A stretch of DNA of 64,000 nt, taken from NCBI GenBank assembly GCA_023451825.1, contig JAEXYA010000055.1, forward strand, positions 1 to 64,000, given 5' to 3'. Below the pieces are notes generated by a model. It saw only the letters and a list, made by a program, of their open reading frames with translations. It ran no database searches and was not told the DNA's origin. Below are positions 25,871 through 34,990 of the stretch, in pieces. The DNA comes from Pseudomonadota bacterium. GTDB taxonomy: Bacteria > Pseudomonadota > Alphaproteobacteria > Rhizobiales > Xanthobacteraceae. Both the position numbers and the translations under genes were made by a program. The first letter of the stretch is position 1, and the number at the start of each line of letters is the position of its first letter.

Positions 25871-28162
25871 ATGTCTCGAATTCTCAGCGCGCGTGCGGGC
25901 CTCTTCCTGATGTGCGCGTCCGGACTGGCGATCACCTCGGCATCCGCGCAGCAGACGGAGCGATCCCCCTCCGCAGGCCAGGCCGCGAACACATTGCCTC
26001 CGGTGGTGGTATCGTCCCCTAAACCTCGTCAGACGGCGACGCGCACGCGGCCAGCCAGCGCCCAGCGTGCCGCTGCTGCGCGTCGCAGTGGTCCTCGCCA
26101 GGTTGCCGTGGCTCCGGTCGCACCGATCACAGCGGGCGCAAGACAAGCCGCCTTGCCCGTCCCCTATGCCGGCGGCCAGATGGCGCGTGGCGCGCAGCTG
26201 GGCCTGCTCGGCAATCGCGATTACATGGACACGCCGTTCAGCACCACGAGCTACACCGACCAGACGATCCGCAACATGCAGGCCATCAGTGTGGCGGAAG
26301 TGCTGAGCACGACGGACCCGTCGGTTCGCGCCGCCATCGGCAGCACCAACCGTTACGACGCGCTGACCGTCCGCGGTTTTCGCGTCGATAACAACCAGTT
26401 CATGCTGAACGGGCTGTATGGCCTGGTGCCGAACTTCCGCACAAATCCCGCGCCGGCCGAGCGCATCGAGCTTCTCAAGGGCCCCGCAGCGTTCCTGAAC
26501 GGCATGTCGCCGTCGGGCACCATCGGCGGCAGCGTCAATATCGTCACCAAGCGCGCCGGCGAGGATCCGCTGACGCGCCTGACCCTCGGCTATATGTCGG
26601 ATTCGCGCTTCACCACGCTGGTGGACGTCGCCCGTCGCTATGGCGAGCAGAAGGAATGGGGTGTCCGCTTCAATGGCGGCTTTGAAGCCGGCAAGACCAC
26701 CATCGATCACCAGAATGTCCGCGACGGCGTGGGATCGCTCGGCGTCGATTACCGCACCGACCGCTTCCGCTGGTCGGCGGACCTGATCTACCAGGACGAT
26801 TTCATGCGCTCCGCGGCGCGCGGCTATACGCCGATGAAAGGTTTTCAAGTCCCCGCCGCGCCGGATCCGCGCATCAATATCGGACAGAACTTCGACTATT
26901 CAAAAGCGCAGAATGTCACCGGCCTCACCCGCGCCGAACTCGACCTGTCCGACACTGTCACCGTGTTCGGCGCCATCGGCGCGAACCGTTTCTCATATGA
27001 CAAGCGCGAAGATCCCGGCGCCACCATTCTCAATGCGGCCGGTGATGCGCGCTCGGTGTCCCGTTTCCAGACCGGCGATTCCGACGCCGTCTCCGGCGAA
27101 GCCGGTATCCGCGGCAAATTCGAGACCGGCCCGTTCACCCACGAAGTCGTGGTCAGCGGCAACGCGCTCAGCTATTCGGACCGTCTCGGCCAGACCGATC
27201 ATCAGACCTATCTCACCAATATCTATCGTCCGGTGGTCCTGACCTCCCCCGGTCCCGTCGTGTCCGCCAGCACATTCGGCATCGGCAAATCGTCATCGCA
27301 GGATCTGCGCAGCGTCGGCGCCGCGGATATGATTTCGATGCTGAACGGCGCCGTCCAGGTGATCGCCGGCGTCCGCCAGCAGCAGGTGATCTCCAGCGGC
27401 TTCAGCCCGGCCACGGGCGCGCAGACGGCCCATTACGATCAGGACGCGACCTCGCCATCCGTCGCGCTCGTCGTGCGGCCGCTGAGCTACATGTCGGTCT
27501 ATGCCAATTATATCGAAGGCCTATCGCCCGGCCCGACGCCGCCAAGCACGGCCCTCAACACCAACCAGGTGTTCGCGCCCTACAAGACGCGCCAGGCCGA
27601 AGTCGGCACCAAATTCGATTTCGGGCGCTTCGGCGCCAGCGTCGCGCTGTTCCAGATGGCCATGCCGAGCGGCTTCATCAATCCGGCCACGGGCAATTAC
27701 GGCCTCGACGGCGAGCAGCGCCATCGCGGCGTTGAGCTGTCGACCTTCGGCGAAGTCGCGAGCGGCGTGCGCGTGCTGGGCGGCGTCACTTTCCTCGACG
27801 CGCGCCTGACCAAAACGCAGGGCGGCCTCAATGACGGCAACCGCGCCGTCGGCACCGCGGATCTCCAGGCCAATTTTGGCGTCGAATGGGATACGCCGTT
27901 CGTCCCCGGCCTCACCGCCATCGCCCGCACGATCTACACCAGCAGTTCCTATGTCAGCGCCGACAATCTGCAGAGCGTGCCGAGCTGGGCCACGTTTGAT
28001 ATTGGCGCACGCTATGTGACCACGCTGGCCGGGCATCCGACCACGTTCCGCGCGACCGTCACCAACCTCCTCGACAAGCGCTACTGGGTCGCCAATCCCA
28101 GCGGCTACGTGATCAGCGGCGCGGCGCGGACGGCGCTATTGTCGATGACGATCGATTTTTGA
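25871..28162 (+). CDS. TonB-dependent siderophore receptor
   Basis: A 763-residue outer-membrane receptor for an iron chelate. It has a signal peptide (cut after SASA near residue 26), a Pro/Arg/Ala-rich linker (about 45-90), then a plug domain with NRYDALTVRGFRVDNNQFMLNG and RIELLKGPAAFLNGMSPSG-TIGGSVN. The beta-barrel carries the C-terminal ALLSMTIDF, ending in Phe as outer-membrane barrels do. There is no clear N-terminal STN signalling domain, so transcriptional signalling through the receptor is unlikely. No TonB/ExbBD or iron ABC genes are adjacent. A decayed copy of the last 70 codons is at 30403-30621. Confidence 0.93.
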   Translation: MSRILSARAGLFLMCASGLAITSASAQQTERSPSAGQAANTLPPVVVSSPKPRQTATRTRPASAQRAAAARRSGPRQVAVAPVAPITAGARQAALPVPYAGGQMARGAQLGLLGNRDYMDTPFSTTSYTDQTIRNMQAISVAEVLSTTDPSVRAAIGSTNRYDALTVRGFRVDNNQFMLNGLYGLVPNFRTNPAPAERIELLKGPAAFLNGMSPSGTIGGSVNIVTKRAGEDPLTRLTLGYMSDSRFTTLVDVARRYGEQKEWGVRFNGGFEAGKTTIDHQNVRDGVGSLGVDYRTDRFRWSADLIYQDDFMRSAARGYTPMKGFQVPAAPDPRINIGQNFDYSKAQNVTGLTRAELDLSDTVTVFGAIGANRFSYDKREDPGATILNAAGDARSVSRFQTGDSDAVSGEAGIRGKFETGPFTHEVVVSGNALSYSDRLGQTDHQTYLTNIYRPVVLTSPGPVVSASTFGIGKSSSQDLRSVGAADMISMLNGAVQVIAGVRQQQVISSGFSPATGAQTAHYDQDATSPSVALVVRPLSYMSVYANYIEGLSPGPTPPSTALNTNQVFAPYKTRQAEVGTKFDFGRFGASVALFQMAMPSGFINPATGNYGLDGEQRHRGVELSTFGEVASGVRVLGGVTFLDARLTKTQGGLNDGNRAVGTADLQANFGVEWDTPFVPGLTAIARTIYTSSSYVSADNLQSVPSWATFDIGARYVTTLAGHPTTFRATVTNLLDKRYWVANPSGYVISGAARTALLSMTIDF

Positions 28163-28168
28163 GGTGCG

Positions 28169-28206
28169 CGCGACGGCGCTCTTGCTTTGCCAAGGGTGCC
28201 GTCGCG
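28169..28206. terminator. Strong stem-loop after the TonB receptor gene
   Basis: Arms CGCGACGGCGCTCTTG and CAAGGGTGCCGTCGCG pair at 14 of 16 positions with a 6-base loop. There is no run of T, so it may be a 3' stabilising hairpin rather than a classic intrinsic terminator. Confidence 0.5.
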
Positions 28207-28213
28207 ATCACGG

Positions 28214-28300
28214 TTTTGCCGGACGATGGACTGCAAATGCAGGATCGACATGCATCAGGAACCGATCACCCCACCGACGCGCCCGCTTTCGCCCGGCTGA
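28214..28300 (+). pseudogene. Decayed copy of the 50-residue small ORF
   Basis: Colinear with 25288-25370: the TTTTGCC-GACGAT block, then an ATG at nearly the same distance (37 versus 36 bases), then MHQEPITPPTRPLSPG and a stop. The parent reads MHHDPITPPTPPT at this place. The copy overlaps the 3' end of the antisense ATP-grasp gene, so it is a truncated remnant. Confidence 0.6.
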
Positions 28301-29300
28301 TCGCCAAGGTCACGATGCGCTGCAGTAGGGTCGGATAGTCGATCCCGTCATGCAGCGCCGCCTTGGCAAACTCCTGGCTTTGCGCAATCTCGGGATTGGG
28401 GTTGGCTTCGATGAAATAGGGCGTGCCGTCCGCAGACAAGCGAAAGTCGATGCGCGCATATCCGTCCAGGCCCAGTATTCGGTAGATGCGTTTCGCAGTC
28501 CGTTGGATACGCACCATCACCTCAGGCGCAAGATCATCGGCCGGTCCATCGACGATGCCGACGCGCTCCTGATAGTCGGTATCGTGCTTGGCCTTTTCGG
28601 TCGCAATCTGCCGCGCGCCCTGCCCTCCCAAATTGCCGAATTTCAGTTCCCAGACCGGCAAGGCCCGCAGCCGGTTGTTGCCGAGCACACCCACATAGAG
28701 CTCACGCCCCTCGATATACTGCTCGGCGATCGCGGCCGTCTGCAGCCGCTCGTGAACAAAGGCGACGCGCTCGGCGAGTTTCTCGTCGCTATCAACGATC
28801 GACGCTTGCGAAATCCCATTGGACCCGTCTTCACTGAGGCTCTTGACGATCAAGGGCAGCGCGAGCCGCGCCGGGCGCTTGACCTTGCGATGCATCGGAA
28901 ACACGCCAAAAGCCGGCACCGCGATCCGGCGATTTTGCACCAGCGTCTTGGACAGGTCCTTGCCACGCGCGAGGATCAGGCCGCGCGAATTGCACCCCGT
29001 ATATGGCACCCGCATCAGCTCGAGCAGGCTCGCGATGTGCTGGTCGAACGTGGTCGCGTAGTGAAATTCCTCCAGCAGCGTATAGACCACATGGGGTTTG
29101 AAATTTTCGACCTCATCACGGATCGGCCGGATTTCCTCCTGCACGGCGAGCGGGCGAACATCATGGCCAGCCGCCCGCAACGTGCTGACGACGTCAAACT
29201 CCGTCTTCCAGTGATTGATTTCCCGCGCGCTATAGCCATCGGTTGAGTCCGGCGGCACGCAATCGGGATGCATCAGAACGAGGATGCGCAGGCGTCTCAT
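28266..29300 (-). CDS. ATP-grasp enzyme, D-alanine--D-alanine ligase-like
   Basis: A 344-residue ATP-grasp ligase with the D-Ala-D-Ala ligase fold. It shows MRRLRILVLMHPDCVPP at the N-terminus, YTGCNSRGLILARGKDLSKTL (ATP-binding Lys), SEDGSNGIS (the flexible loop) and the Mg/ATP site YARIDFRLSADG with FIEANPNPEI. The ATG at 29300 overlaps the stop of the metallopeptidase gene (ATGA), so the two are translationally coupled. Cell-wall ligase duty is doubtful because this is not in a mur/fts cluster; it more likely ligates a carboxylate to an amine on a small molecule or peptide. Confidence 0.82.
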   Translation of the reverse strand: MRRLRILVLMHPDCVPPDSTDGYSAREINHWKTEFDVVSTLRAAGHDVRPLAVQEEIRPIRDEVENFKPHVVYTLLEEFHYATTFDQHIASLLELMRVPYTGCNSRGLILARGKDLSKTLVQNRRIAVPAFGVFPMHRKVKRPARLALPLIVKSLSEDGSNGISQASIVDSDEKLAERVAFVHERLQTAAIAEQYIEGRELYVGVLGNNRLRALPVWELKFGNLGGQGARQIATEKAKHDTDYQERVGIVDGPADDLAPEVMVRIQRTAKRIYRILGLDGYARIDFRLSADGTPYFIEANPNPEIAQSQEFAKAALHDGIDYPTLLQRIVTLAISRAKAGASVG

Positions 29301-30325
29301 AGCGCGATCCATTTGCGTCGGGACGGGCCAAACAATGCGTGCATGGTCTTGGCCGTCAAAAGAATGGTGAAATTGACCAGCAATTGTTGTTCGGGTCCGG
29401 ACACCCGCAGATCAAGCTCGCGACAGCGTGAGATCATGTCGTCCAGAACGGCGTCGAGCGTGAGCTGGTTCTCCCCTGTCCATCGCGCGACCATCTGCCT
29501 CGTCTGCGCGCGGTGCCGCCTGATGAAAGACGCCGCCGGTTGCGCGCGTTGATGCCGCGGATCGGCTGAGAACAGGCGGTTGAGATCGCGGTCGTAGGTT
29601 GTCTGCGGCGTGAAAGCATAGAACGCCTGCTTTTTCTGATAATGTTCGCCGAGCGTCTCGCTCAGTTTGGACAGGGGGTCGACACGCTCGCGCGTGGTGA
29701 TCAGTGGCTTTTCGCCAGCAATCTCGCCCATCAGCTCATCGACATATTCGAGCTTCTTCAGTGCCGGCCAGCCCGCATAGCGGGTTCGCCAGTTCGATCG
29801 CGGTCGCAGCCACACCGCAAAGGTCTCTGCAAAATCCTCGTCGGGATGGCTCTGGGCATACCAGCGCCGAAGATGCTGGACGTAACGCCGGCTGGCGGGA
29901 TTCGGCCGGTAGTAAAGCGGATAGCGCTTGGACGACAAGCCGAACAGTTGCTGCCAGCGTCGGCGACGCTGCAATTGATAGGCATGCTGTACGGCATGGC
30001 CCGTCTCGTGGCGAAGAATGGCCATGCATTCCGACCGGGTGCTGCCCTCGGCCTCGAACATCATCTTCTTCTCGAGTTTCATGAGACGGGGATGAGCAAG
30101 GTAAAACGGGATGGCAACGCCTGGCACATGTGCCGGGCTGAACCACTCGCTCGAAACCCACATATGCGGCCGCAGCTGAAGGCCCCGATCCCCGAGTTCT
30201 TCATGCAGAGCATCGATACACTCCTCGAGCCAGGTACCTTTGATCGTCACCTTCAAGCTACTGAAGCGTTGCTTGAGGAGCTCCTGATCCGACAAGTTTT
30301 CCCAGGGGTGTTTCCGAAGCGGCAT
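29297..30325 (-). CDS. Putative zinc-binding metallopeptidase
   Basis: A 342-residue cytoplasmic protein with a zinc-peptidase motif HETGH (H106, E107, H110) in CMAILRHETGHAVQHAYQL and a downstream acidic block HPDEDFAETFAVWL that may give the third ligand. The ATG at 30325 (MPLRKHPWENLS) is chosen over a TTG at 30343. It is coupled by a 4-bp overlap to the ATP-grasp gene. No signal peptide. Members are widespread in alphaproteobacteria but their substrate is unknown. Together the pair could form and cleave an amide bond. Confidence 0.78.
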   Translation of the reverse strand: MPLRKHPWENLSDQELLKQRFSSLKVTIKGTWLEECIDALHEELGDRGLQLRPHMWVSSEWFSPAHVPGVAIPFYLAHPRLMKLEKKMMFEAEGSTRSECMAILRHETGHAVQHAYQLQRRRRWQQLFGLSSKRYPLYYRPNPASRRYVQHLRRWYAQSHPDEDFAETFAVWLRPRSNWRTRYAGWPALKKLEYVDELMGEIAGEKPLITTRERVDPLSKLSETLGEHYQKKQAFYAFTPQTTYDRDLNRLFSADPRHQRAQPAASFIRRHRAQTRQMVARWTGENQLTLDAVLDDMISRCRELDLRVSGPEQQLLVNFTILLTAKTMHALFGPSRRKWIAL

Positions 30326-30402
30326 GAAGATCCGTGACGACAAAGAGCGTTATCCGGATGGTGTCACAGGTTTCGAACCGCAACAACCACCTCGCTATCG
30401 GC

Positions 30403-30621
30403 CGGACGATCGACACTGGCAGCTCGTATGGCAGCGCGCACAATCTGCGGAGCGTTCCGAAACGGGCCACCTTCGATAGCGGCACGCACGATGTCACAAA
30501 GGCTGGCCGGGCATCCGATCATGTTCCGCGCGACCGTCAGCTAGTCGACAAGCGCTACTGGGTCGCCAATATCAGCGGCGCTGCGCGGATTGCGCTGTTG
30601 TCGATGACCATCGACCTCTGA
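30403..30621 (+). pseudogene. Remnant of a TonB-dependent receptor (C-terminal end)
   Basis: Matches the last about 73 codons of the receptor at 25871-28162: the block around NLQSVP, then TF..G, GHPTTFRATV (here garbled to GRASDHVPRDRQ by small indels), DKRYWVAN, ISGAARIALLSMTIDL and a stop. The parent reads DKRYWVANPSGYVISGAART and ALLSMTIDF. The copy has lost its 5' part and a few codons. The rest of 30326-30815 holds nothing recognised. Confidence 0.8.
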
Positions 30622-30815
30622 GACACACACGAGTCTACACTGAGACAATACTCGACAAGCGCCTCCAGTTACACCTGGCGCGAACAACACTTCAGTGACG
30701 TCGCTTCGTAAGCTCGGTTAACGCTGTAATATTTTTTTTAATTCGTTGAGCGTGCCACCTGTGATTCTCGGTATGCCATACTCACCTTGCTGCCAGACCG
30801 GACCATGACTTTCAA

Positions 30816-31448
30816 CTATTTGAGGTGCGGTTTGATCATCTCGACCATGCGCTCGCCTGATGTCCCGGGCGGGAAGAAACCGAGATACGTCGCTTCGGGA
30901 TCGACCAGGTAGACGAAGCCGGAGTGATCGACGGTGTAGTCCGACGGATCCTTCCCGAATGCGACATGCTTGTAGTAGACACGATACGCATCTGCGGCGG
31001 CAGCAATCGCGTGATCGCTGCCGGTGAGGCCAATGAGTTTTGGATGAAACAGCGGCACATATTGCGCGAGCTGCGCGACGGTGTCGCGCGCAGGATCCAG
31101 CGTGATAAATAGCGGCTGAACGGCATCGGCGCGTGCGCCGAGCTGATCCATCGCAAGACCGATCGCCTGCAGATCGGTTGGGCAGACATCCGGGCAAAAG
31201 GTGAAACCGAAGTAGACCAGCAGATATTTACCGCGGAAATCGCGATCGGTACGCGCCCTGCCCGCCTGATCCGTCAGAGCGAAGGCGCCGCCGATCGGCT
31301 CGCGGTTCCACATCACGGCGTCCATGAGCTCTGCCGCCGATCGCTTCGACTCAATTTGCGCCGATGCCTGATCAGTCCATGTTGCGAATAGCAGGGCCGA
31401 TAGCGCCGCCAGCAAGCGGAGACGCATCACGCGCGGACGGATTGCCAT
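30816..31448 (-). CDS. SCO1/SenC family copper chaperone
   Basis: A 210-residue SCO protein that helps assemble the CuA site of cytochrome oxidase or acts as a thioredoxin-like reductase. The N-terminus carries a signal/anchor (LRLLAALSALLFATWTDQASA). Copper ligands are C-P-D-V-C in GFTFCPDVCPTDL and the distal His in YTVDHSGFVYLV. The ATG at 31448 overlaps the stop of the metallo-hydrolase gene. No oxidase genes are nearby, so the client is unknown. Confidence 0.88.
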   Translation of the reverse strand: MAIRPRVMRLRLLAALSALLFATWTDQASAQIESKRSAAELMDAVMWNREPIGGAFALTDQAGRARTDRDFRGKYLLVYFGFTFCPDVCPTDLQAIGLAMDQLGARADAVQPLFITLDPARDTVAQLAQYVPLFHPKLIGLTGSDHAIAAAADAYRVYYKHVAFGKDPSDYTVDHSGFVYLVDPEATYLGFFPPGTSGERMVEMIKPHLK

Positions 31449-32563
31449 CACGCGCCGAAGATCAGCTTGCTTCCCGTCGAAGTGTTGATCACTCGGTCGG
31501 GCATCTGCGCACGCGCTTCGAGCAGGAAGTTCAGGCCGCTGCAATGCATGGGGATCACCACATCGGGATCGAGCCCCTTCACCTCGTTGACGATCTGCTT
31601 GAGGTAATCAGCCGGCGCCGGGCCGAGATGGAAGCCGCCGACAATCGCATGCACCTTCTGCACACCGGAAATCTCCTGGGCCTGACGCACCGAATTCACG
31701 ATGCCAACATGCCCGCAGGAGCTGATCACCACCAGCCCCTTGCCACGCACATTGAAGCATGTCGCATGTTCATGCACGTGCTCGTCGGGCACCATTTTTC
31801 CCTGCAACTCGGCCGCGGTGTAGTGGCCATAAGCACAGCTTTCGCCGTCCTTTTGGGTGTAATCCACGAATGTATTCGGCAGGATTTTCTCGACGCTGTT
31901 GCGCTTGATCTTGCCGGTGGTGAAAGCGTGGCCCTGGATCACGGTCGGTGTTTCACAAAGCACGGTCGTGACATTGTGTGCCGCGATCTGCTTGCGCTCC
32001 AGCGTGCCTCCCTCGCCATAGGCGCCGGTCGATGTGCGGCTGGTGCGGTGGCAGAAATTGTCTTCGCCGCCCGCGTATAGTTTGAGGTCCGGCGGCAGCA
32101 CGGCGCGATGACGATCAAGGAAGCCGATCAGGCCACCATAATGATCGATATGGCCGTGACTGACGATCAAGGCCTTGATTTTCGCGGGATCGACCTTGAG
32201 GAGATCCATGTTGTTGATGATCGCAGGCGACGTATAGCCGAAATCCAGCAGGATGGTCTGCTGATCCGCCGCGCGCTGCGATTCCAGCAACAGCGAGAGG
32301 CCCCATTCATTGTGCAGGACATTGCGTGCATCGGCGCTACGTGCCGGGCCCGGCCCTTCGTGAACGACGCCATTCACCGTGCTGCCGCGCAAAAACTGGT
32401 CATGCTGCTGATCGACCAACACGCGGATGGCAAGTTTATCGACTGTCGGGACCTCGATGGGCGCGGCACTGGCGATTTCGACGCAGGAGAAACCTGCCGC
32501 CGCCATGCCGGCAAAGATGGCTGAACTCTTGAGGAAATCACGACGGCGGAGATCGGTGGTCAT
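31448..32563 (-). CDS. Tat-exported MBL-fold metallo-hydrolase
   Basis: A 371-residue metallo-beta-lactamase-fold protein. It has a twin-arginine signal (RRRDFLKSSAIFAGMAAAGF) and the metal motif HGHIDH in LIVSHGHIDHYGGLIGF, with further ligands in SSCGHVGIVN and PMHCSGLNF. It resembles the dihydropterin-type/ribofuranosyl-aminobenzene phosphate synthase-like MBL group. Export in folded form suggests a bound metal cofactor acquired in the cytoplasm. It overlaps the SCO gene by 3 bases, so one operon. Confidence 0.85.
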   Translation of the reverse strand: MTTDLRRRDFLKSSAIFAGMAAAGFSCVEIASAAPIEVPTVDKLAIRVLVDQQHDQFLRGSTVNGVVHEGPGPARSADARNVLHNEWGLSLLLESQRAADQQTILLDFGYTSPAIINNMDLLKVDPAKIKALIVSHGHIDHYGGLIGFLDRHRAVLPPDLKLYAGGEDNFCHRTSRTSTGAYGEGGTLERKQIAAHNVTTVLCETPTVIQGHAFTTGKIKRNSVEKILPNTFVDYTQKDGESCAYGHYTAAELQGKMVPDEHVHEHATCFNVRGKGLVVISSCGHVGIVNSVRQAQEISGVQKVHAIVGGFHLGPAPADYLKQIVNEVKGLDPDVVIPMHCSGLNFLLEARAQMPDRVINTSTGSKLIFGA

Positions 32564-32720
32564 GTTCAGTTTCTCTGAGCGGCTGGTGACTGAAACTAGC
32601 AGCGAACCGGAACTTTCGACACGACAGGATCATCCAATGATCCGCCGCCAATAGCCGTTTCATTCCCTTGAATCCAATCGCCCGGGAAACTTCATCTCCC
32701 GAGCGAGTGCAACATCCGGC

Positions 32721-34208
32721 TCACGCCCATTCGCGCTCTATATCCAACGGCGGCGCCACGAAGGGATGCAGCTTCTCCAGTTCCGCGGCCACCGCCAGTG
32801 TCAATCGATCATGCAGATGCGGCCCGATGATCTGCACACCGATCGGAAGGCCATCGACGAAACCGATCGGCACCGCCGTCGATGGCAACGACGGAAGCGT
32901 GGCGAGGCCGGCCCAGAACAGCTGGTCGTTGTAATCGACATCGTGGCCATTGATGTGCAGTACGCGCTCTTCACGCGAGCGTGCCTGATCGAGCGGGAAT
33001 GCAGCACTGACGCTCGCCGGCGCGATCACCACATCGACATGCTCGAAGAATCGCGCCCAGTCCTGACGCAGATGCGCACGACGCTCCTCGGCCAGAATCC
33101 AGTCGCGATGGCGCTGGGCATAGGCGTACGACATCTGCCGGACATAAGGCGTGATGTTCGTGTCCGGAGATTCGCTGCGCTCAATCGCCTCGCGGAATGC
33201 AGCTTCCGGCAACCGAACCGTGGACGATCCGCGCAACAGCTGCACATAGGTCGCGTGATGGGCCGCGTGGTCGGAGAAAGGCAACTGTTCATCGACGATG
33301 GTCGCGCCGTCATCGCGCAATCTGGCGGCAAGCACGCGGATCGCCGCGCGATACGGTTCATCCACCTCCGCGACGGGCGAATCCGTCACCACGGAGATCC
33401 GGAGATCCTTGAGCTGTGTGGCACGCGGCGGCGGCAGATCGAGGCGCCAGCCTTGGGCGGCATCGCCGGCCGGGCCCGCAATGATGTCCAGCGCCAGTGA
33501 CAGATCGGCAACCGACCGCGCCAGCGGCCCGCTGGTCACGAGATCATTGTCGATCAGCGTATCTGCGCGCTCATTGTCGAGTGCCGGCACGATGCCGGGC
33601 GTCGGCCTATGCCCGAACACACCGCAGAAATGCGCGGGAATGCGGATGGAGCCGCCGATATCGCTGCCGAGTTCCAGCGCCGTCAATCCAGCGGCCAGCG
33701 CCGCGCTGGCGCCGCCGGAGGAACCGCCGGGCGAGCGCTCGAGATCCCAGGGATTCCGCGTGGTGCCATAGATCGCATTGTGGCTCTGCCAGTCGATGAG
33801 ATTGAGCGGCACATTGGTCTTGCCGATGATGATCGCACCGGCAGCAAGCAGACGATCGATGATCACGGCGTTGCGCGTCGGAATGGCGTCTTTCAGCGCG
33901 GGATCGCCATAGGTGGTTGGCCACCCCGCGACATTGTTGCTCTCCTTCACGGTGATCGGCAGGCCATGCAGCGGCCCCCATGACTCGCCGTTGGCTGTCG
34001 CTCTGTCGGCTTCATCCGCACGCGCACGTGCGGCCGCTAGGTCGGTCAGGATGATCGCGTTCACGGCGCCGTTCACGTGTTCGATGCGCGCGATCTGGAA
34101 TTCGAGCCATTCCCGTGCAGAAAACTCTCTCCGTGCCAGGCGGGCGACAAGTTCCGTTGCCGAGGCAAAAGCAAGGCGCGGATCGATTTTGCTGGTTTGT
34201 GCAGTCAT
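32721..34208 (-). CDS. Amidase (amidase signature family)
   Basis: A 495-residue amidase-signature hydrolase. The Ser-cisSer-Lys triad is K88 (ITVKES), S163 (SPGGSSGGASAA) and S187 (GSDIGGSIRIPAH). No signal peptide, so cytoplasmic. It is last in a four-gene operon with a NitT/TauT-type ABC importer and overlaps the permease gene by 4 bp. The imported compound is therefore probably an amide, or is turned over together with one; ammonia and a carboxylate would be the products. Confidence 0.9.
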   Translation of the reverse strand: MTAQTSKIDPRLAFASATELVARLARREFSAREWLEFQIARIEHVNGAVNAIILTDLAAARARADEADRATANGESWGPLHGLPITVKESNNVAGWPTTYGDPALKDAIPTRNAVIIDRLLAAGAIIIGKTNVPLNLIDWQSHNAIYGTTRNPWDLERSPGGSSGGASAALAAGLTALELGSDIGGSIRIPAHFCGVFGHRPTPGIVPALDNERADTLIDNDLVTSGPLARSVADLSLALDIIAGPAGDAAQGWRLDLPPPRATQLKDLRISVVTDSPVAEVDEPYRAAIRVLAARLRDDGATIVDEQLPFSDHAAHHATYVQLLRGSSTVRLPEAAFREAIERSESPDTNITPYVRQMSYAYAQRHRDWILAEERRAHLRQDWARFFEHVDVVIAPASVSAAFPLDQARSREERVLHINGHDVDYNDQLFWAGLATLPSLPSTAVPIGFVDGLPIGVQIIGPHLHDRLTLAVAAELEKLHPFVAPPLDIEREWA

Positions 34209-34990
34209 GGACGCTCTCCAGAGGGCAGATCACTGGGCGCTCGTTCCCAGAACACGATGCGCTTCTGCACCGCGCGGACCGCGAAGCTGCTGAAGACGCC
34301 AAACAGAGCGAGGATGATGACACCTGCAAACATCGCGGCGACGTTCATGTTCACCGTCGCAGCGCCGATCAGATAGCCGACGCCGCGCTCGGCCGCGACG
34401 AACTCGCCGACCACGGCACCGATCAGCGCAAGCACGATGCCGATCTCCAGACCGGCGAAGATCGCGCTGGCAGCCGCCGGCAGTTTGATATGCAGGAAGA
34501 TCCACCACCCCGGCCGCGAGAACGAGCGCGCCATCGCGATCAGTTCCGGATCAGTGCGGCGGATACCGCCGATGGTGTTGACGAGCAGCGGGAAGAAACA
34601 GATCAGCGCCACCAGCACGACCTTAGACGCCAGGCCGAAGCCGAACCAGACCAGGATGAGCGGTGCCAATGCCACCTTTGGCGTGGCCTGGATGGCAATG
34701 ATATAGGGAAAGATAAAGCGCTCGAAGAGCTGGCTCTCCGCCACGAGCACGCCAGCGGCGATGGCGAGAATGGATCCGATCGCATAGCCGATCAGGGTCG
34801 ATGACAGCGTAAAGGCGACATGCGGCCAGAATTCGCCCGATGCGAATCCGGACCATAGCGCCTCTCCCACCGCCAATGGTGCCGGCAACAGATAGGATGG
34901 CAGGCCACCAGGTCTGGTCGCATAGCTCCATGCAGCGAGAACGATCACCAGCGTGACCAAAGGCGGTGCCAGTCGGGAGAGCAATTTCAT
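34205..34990 (-). CDS. ABC transporter permease (NitT/TauT family)
   Basis: A 261-residue permease with about 6 transmembrane helices. The EAA-type cytoplasmic loop is in ELIAMARSFSRPGWWIFLHIKLPAAASAIFAGLEIG. It overlaps the ATPase gene upstream and the amidase gene downstream by 4 bp each. It belongs to the importer serving the amidase. Confidence 0.9.
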   Translation of the reverse strand: MKLLSRLAPPLVTLVIVLAAWSYATRPGGLPSYLLPAPLAVGEALWSGFASGEFWPHVAFTLSSTLIGYAIGSILAIAAGVLVAESQLFERFIFPYIIAIQATPKVALAPLILVWFGFGLASKVVLVALICFFPLLVNTIGGIRRTDPELIAMARSFSRPGWWIFLHIKLPAAASAIFAGLEIGIVLALIGAVVGEFVAAERGVGYLIGAATVNMNVAAMFAGVIILALFGVFSSFAVRAVQKRIVFWERAPSDLPSGERP

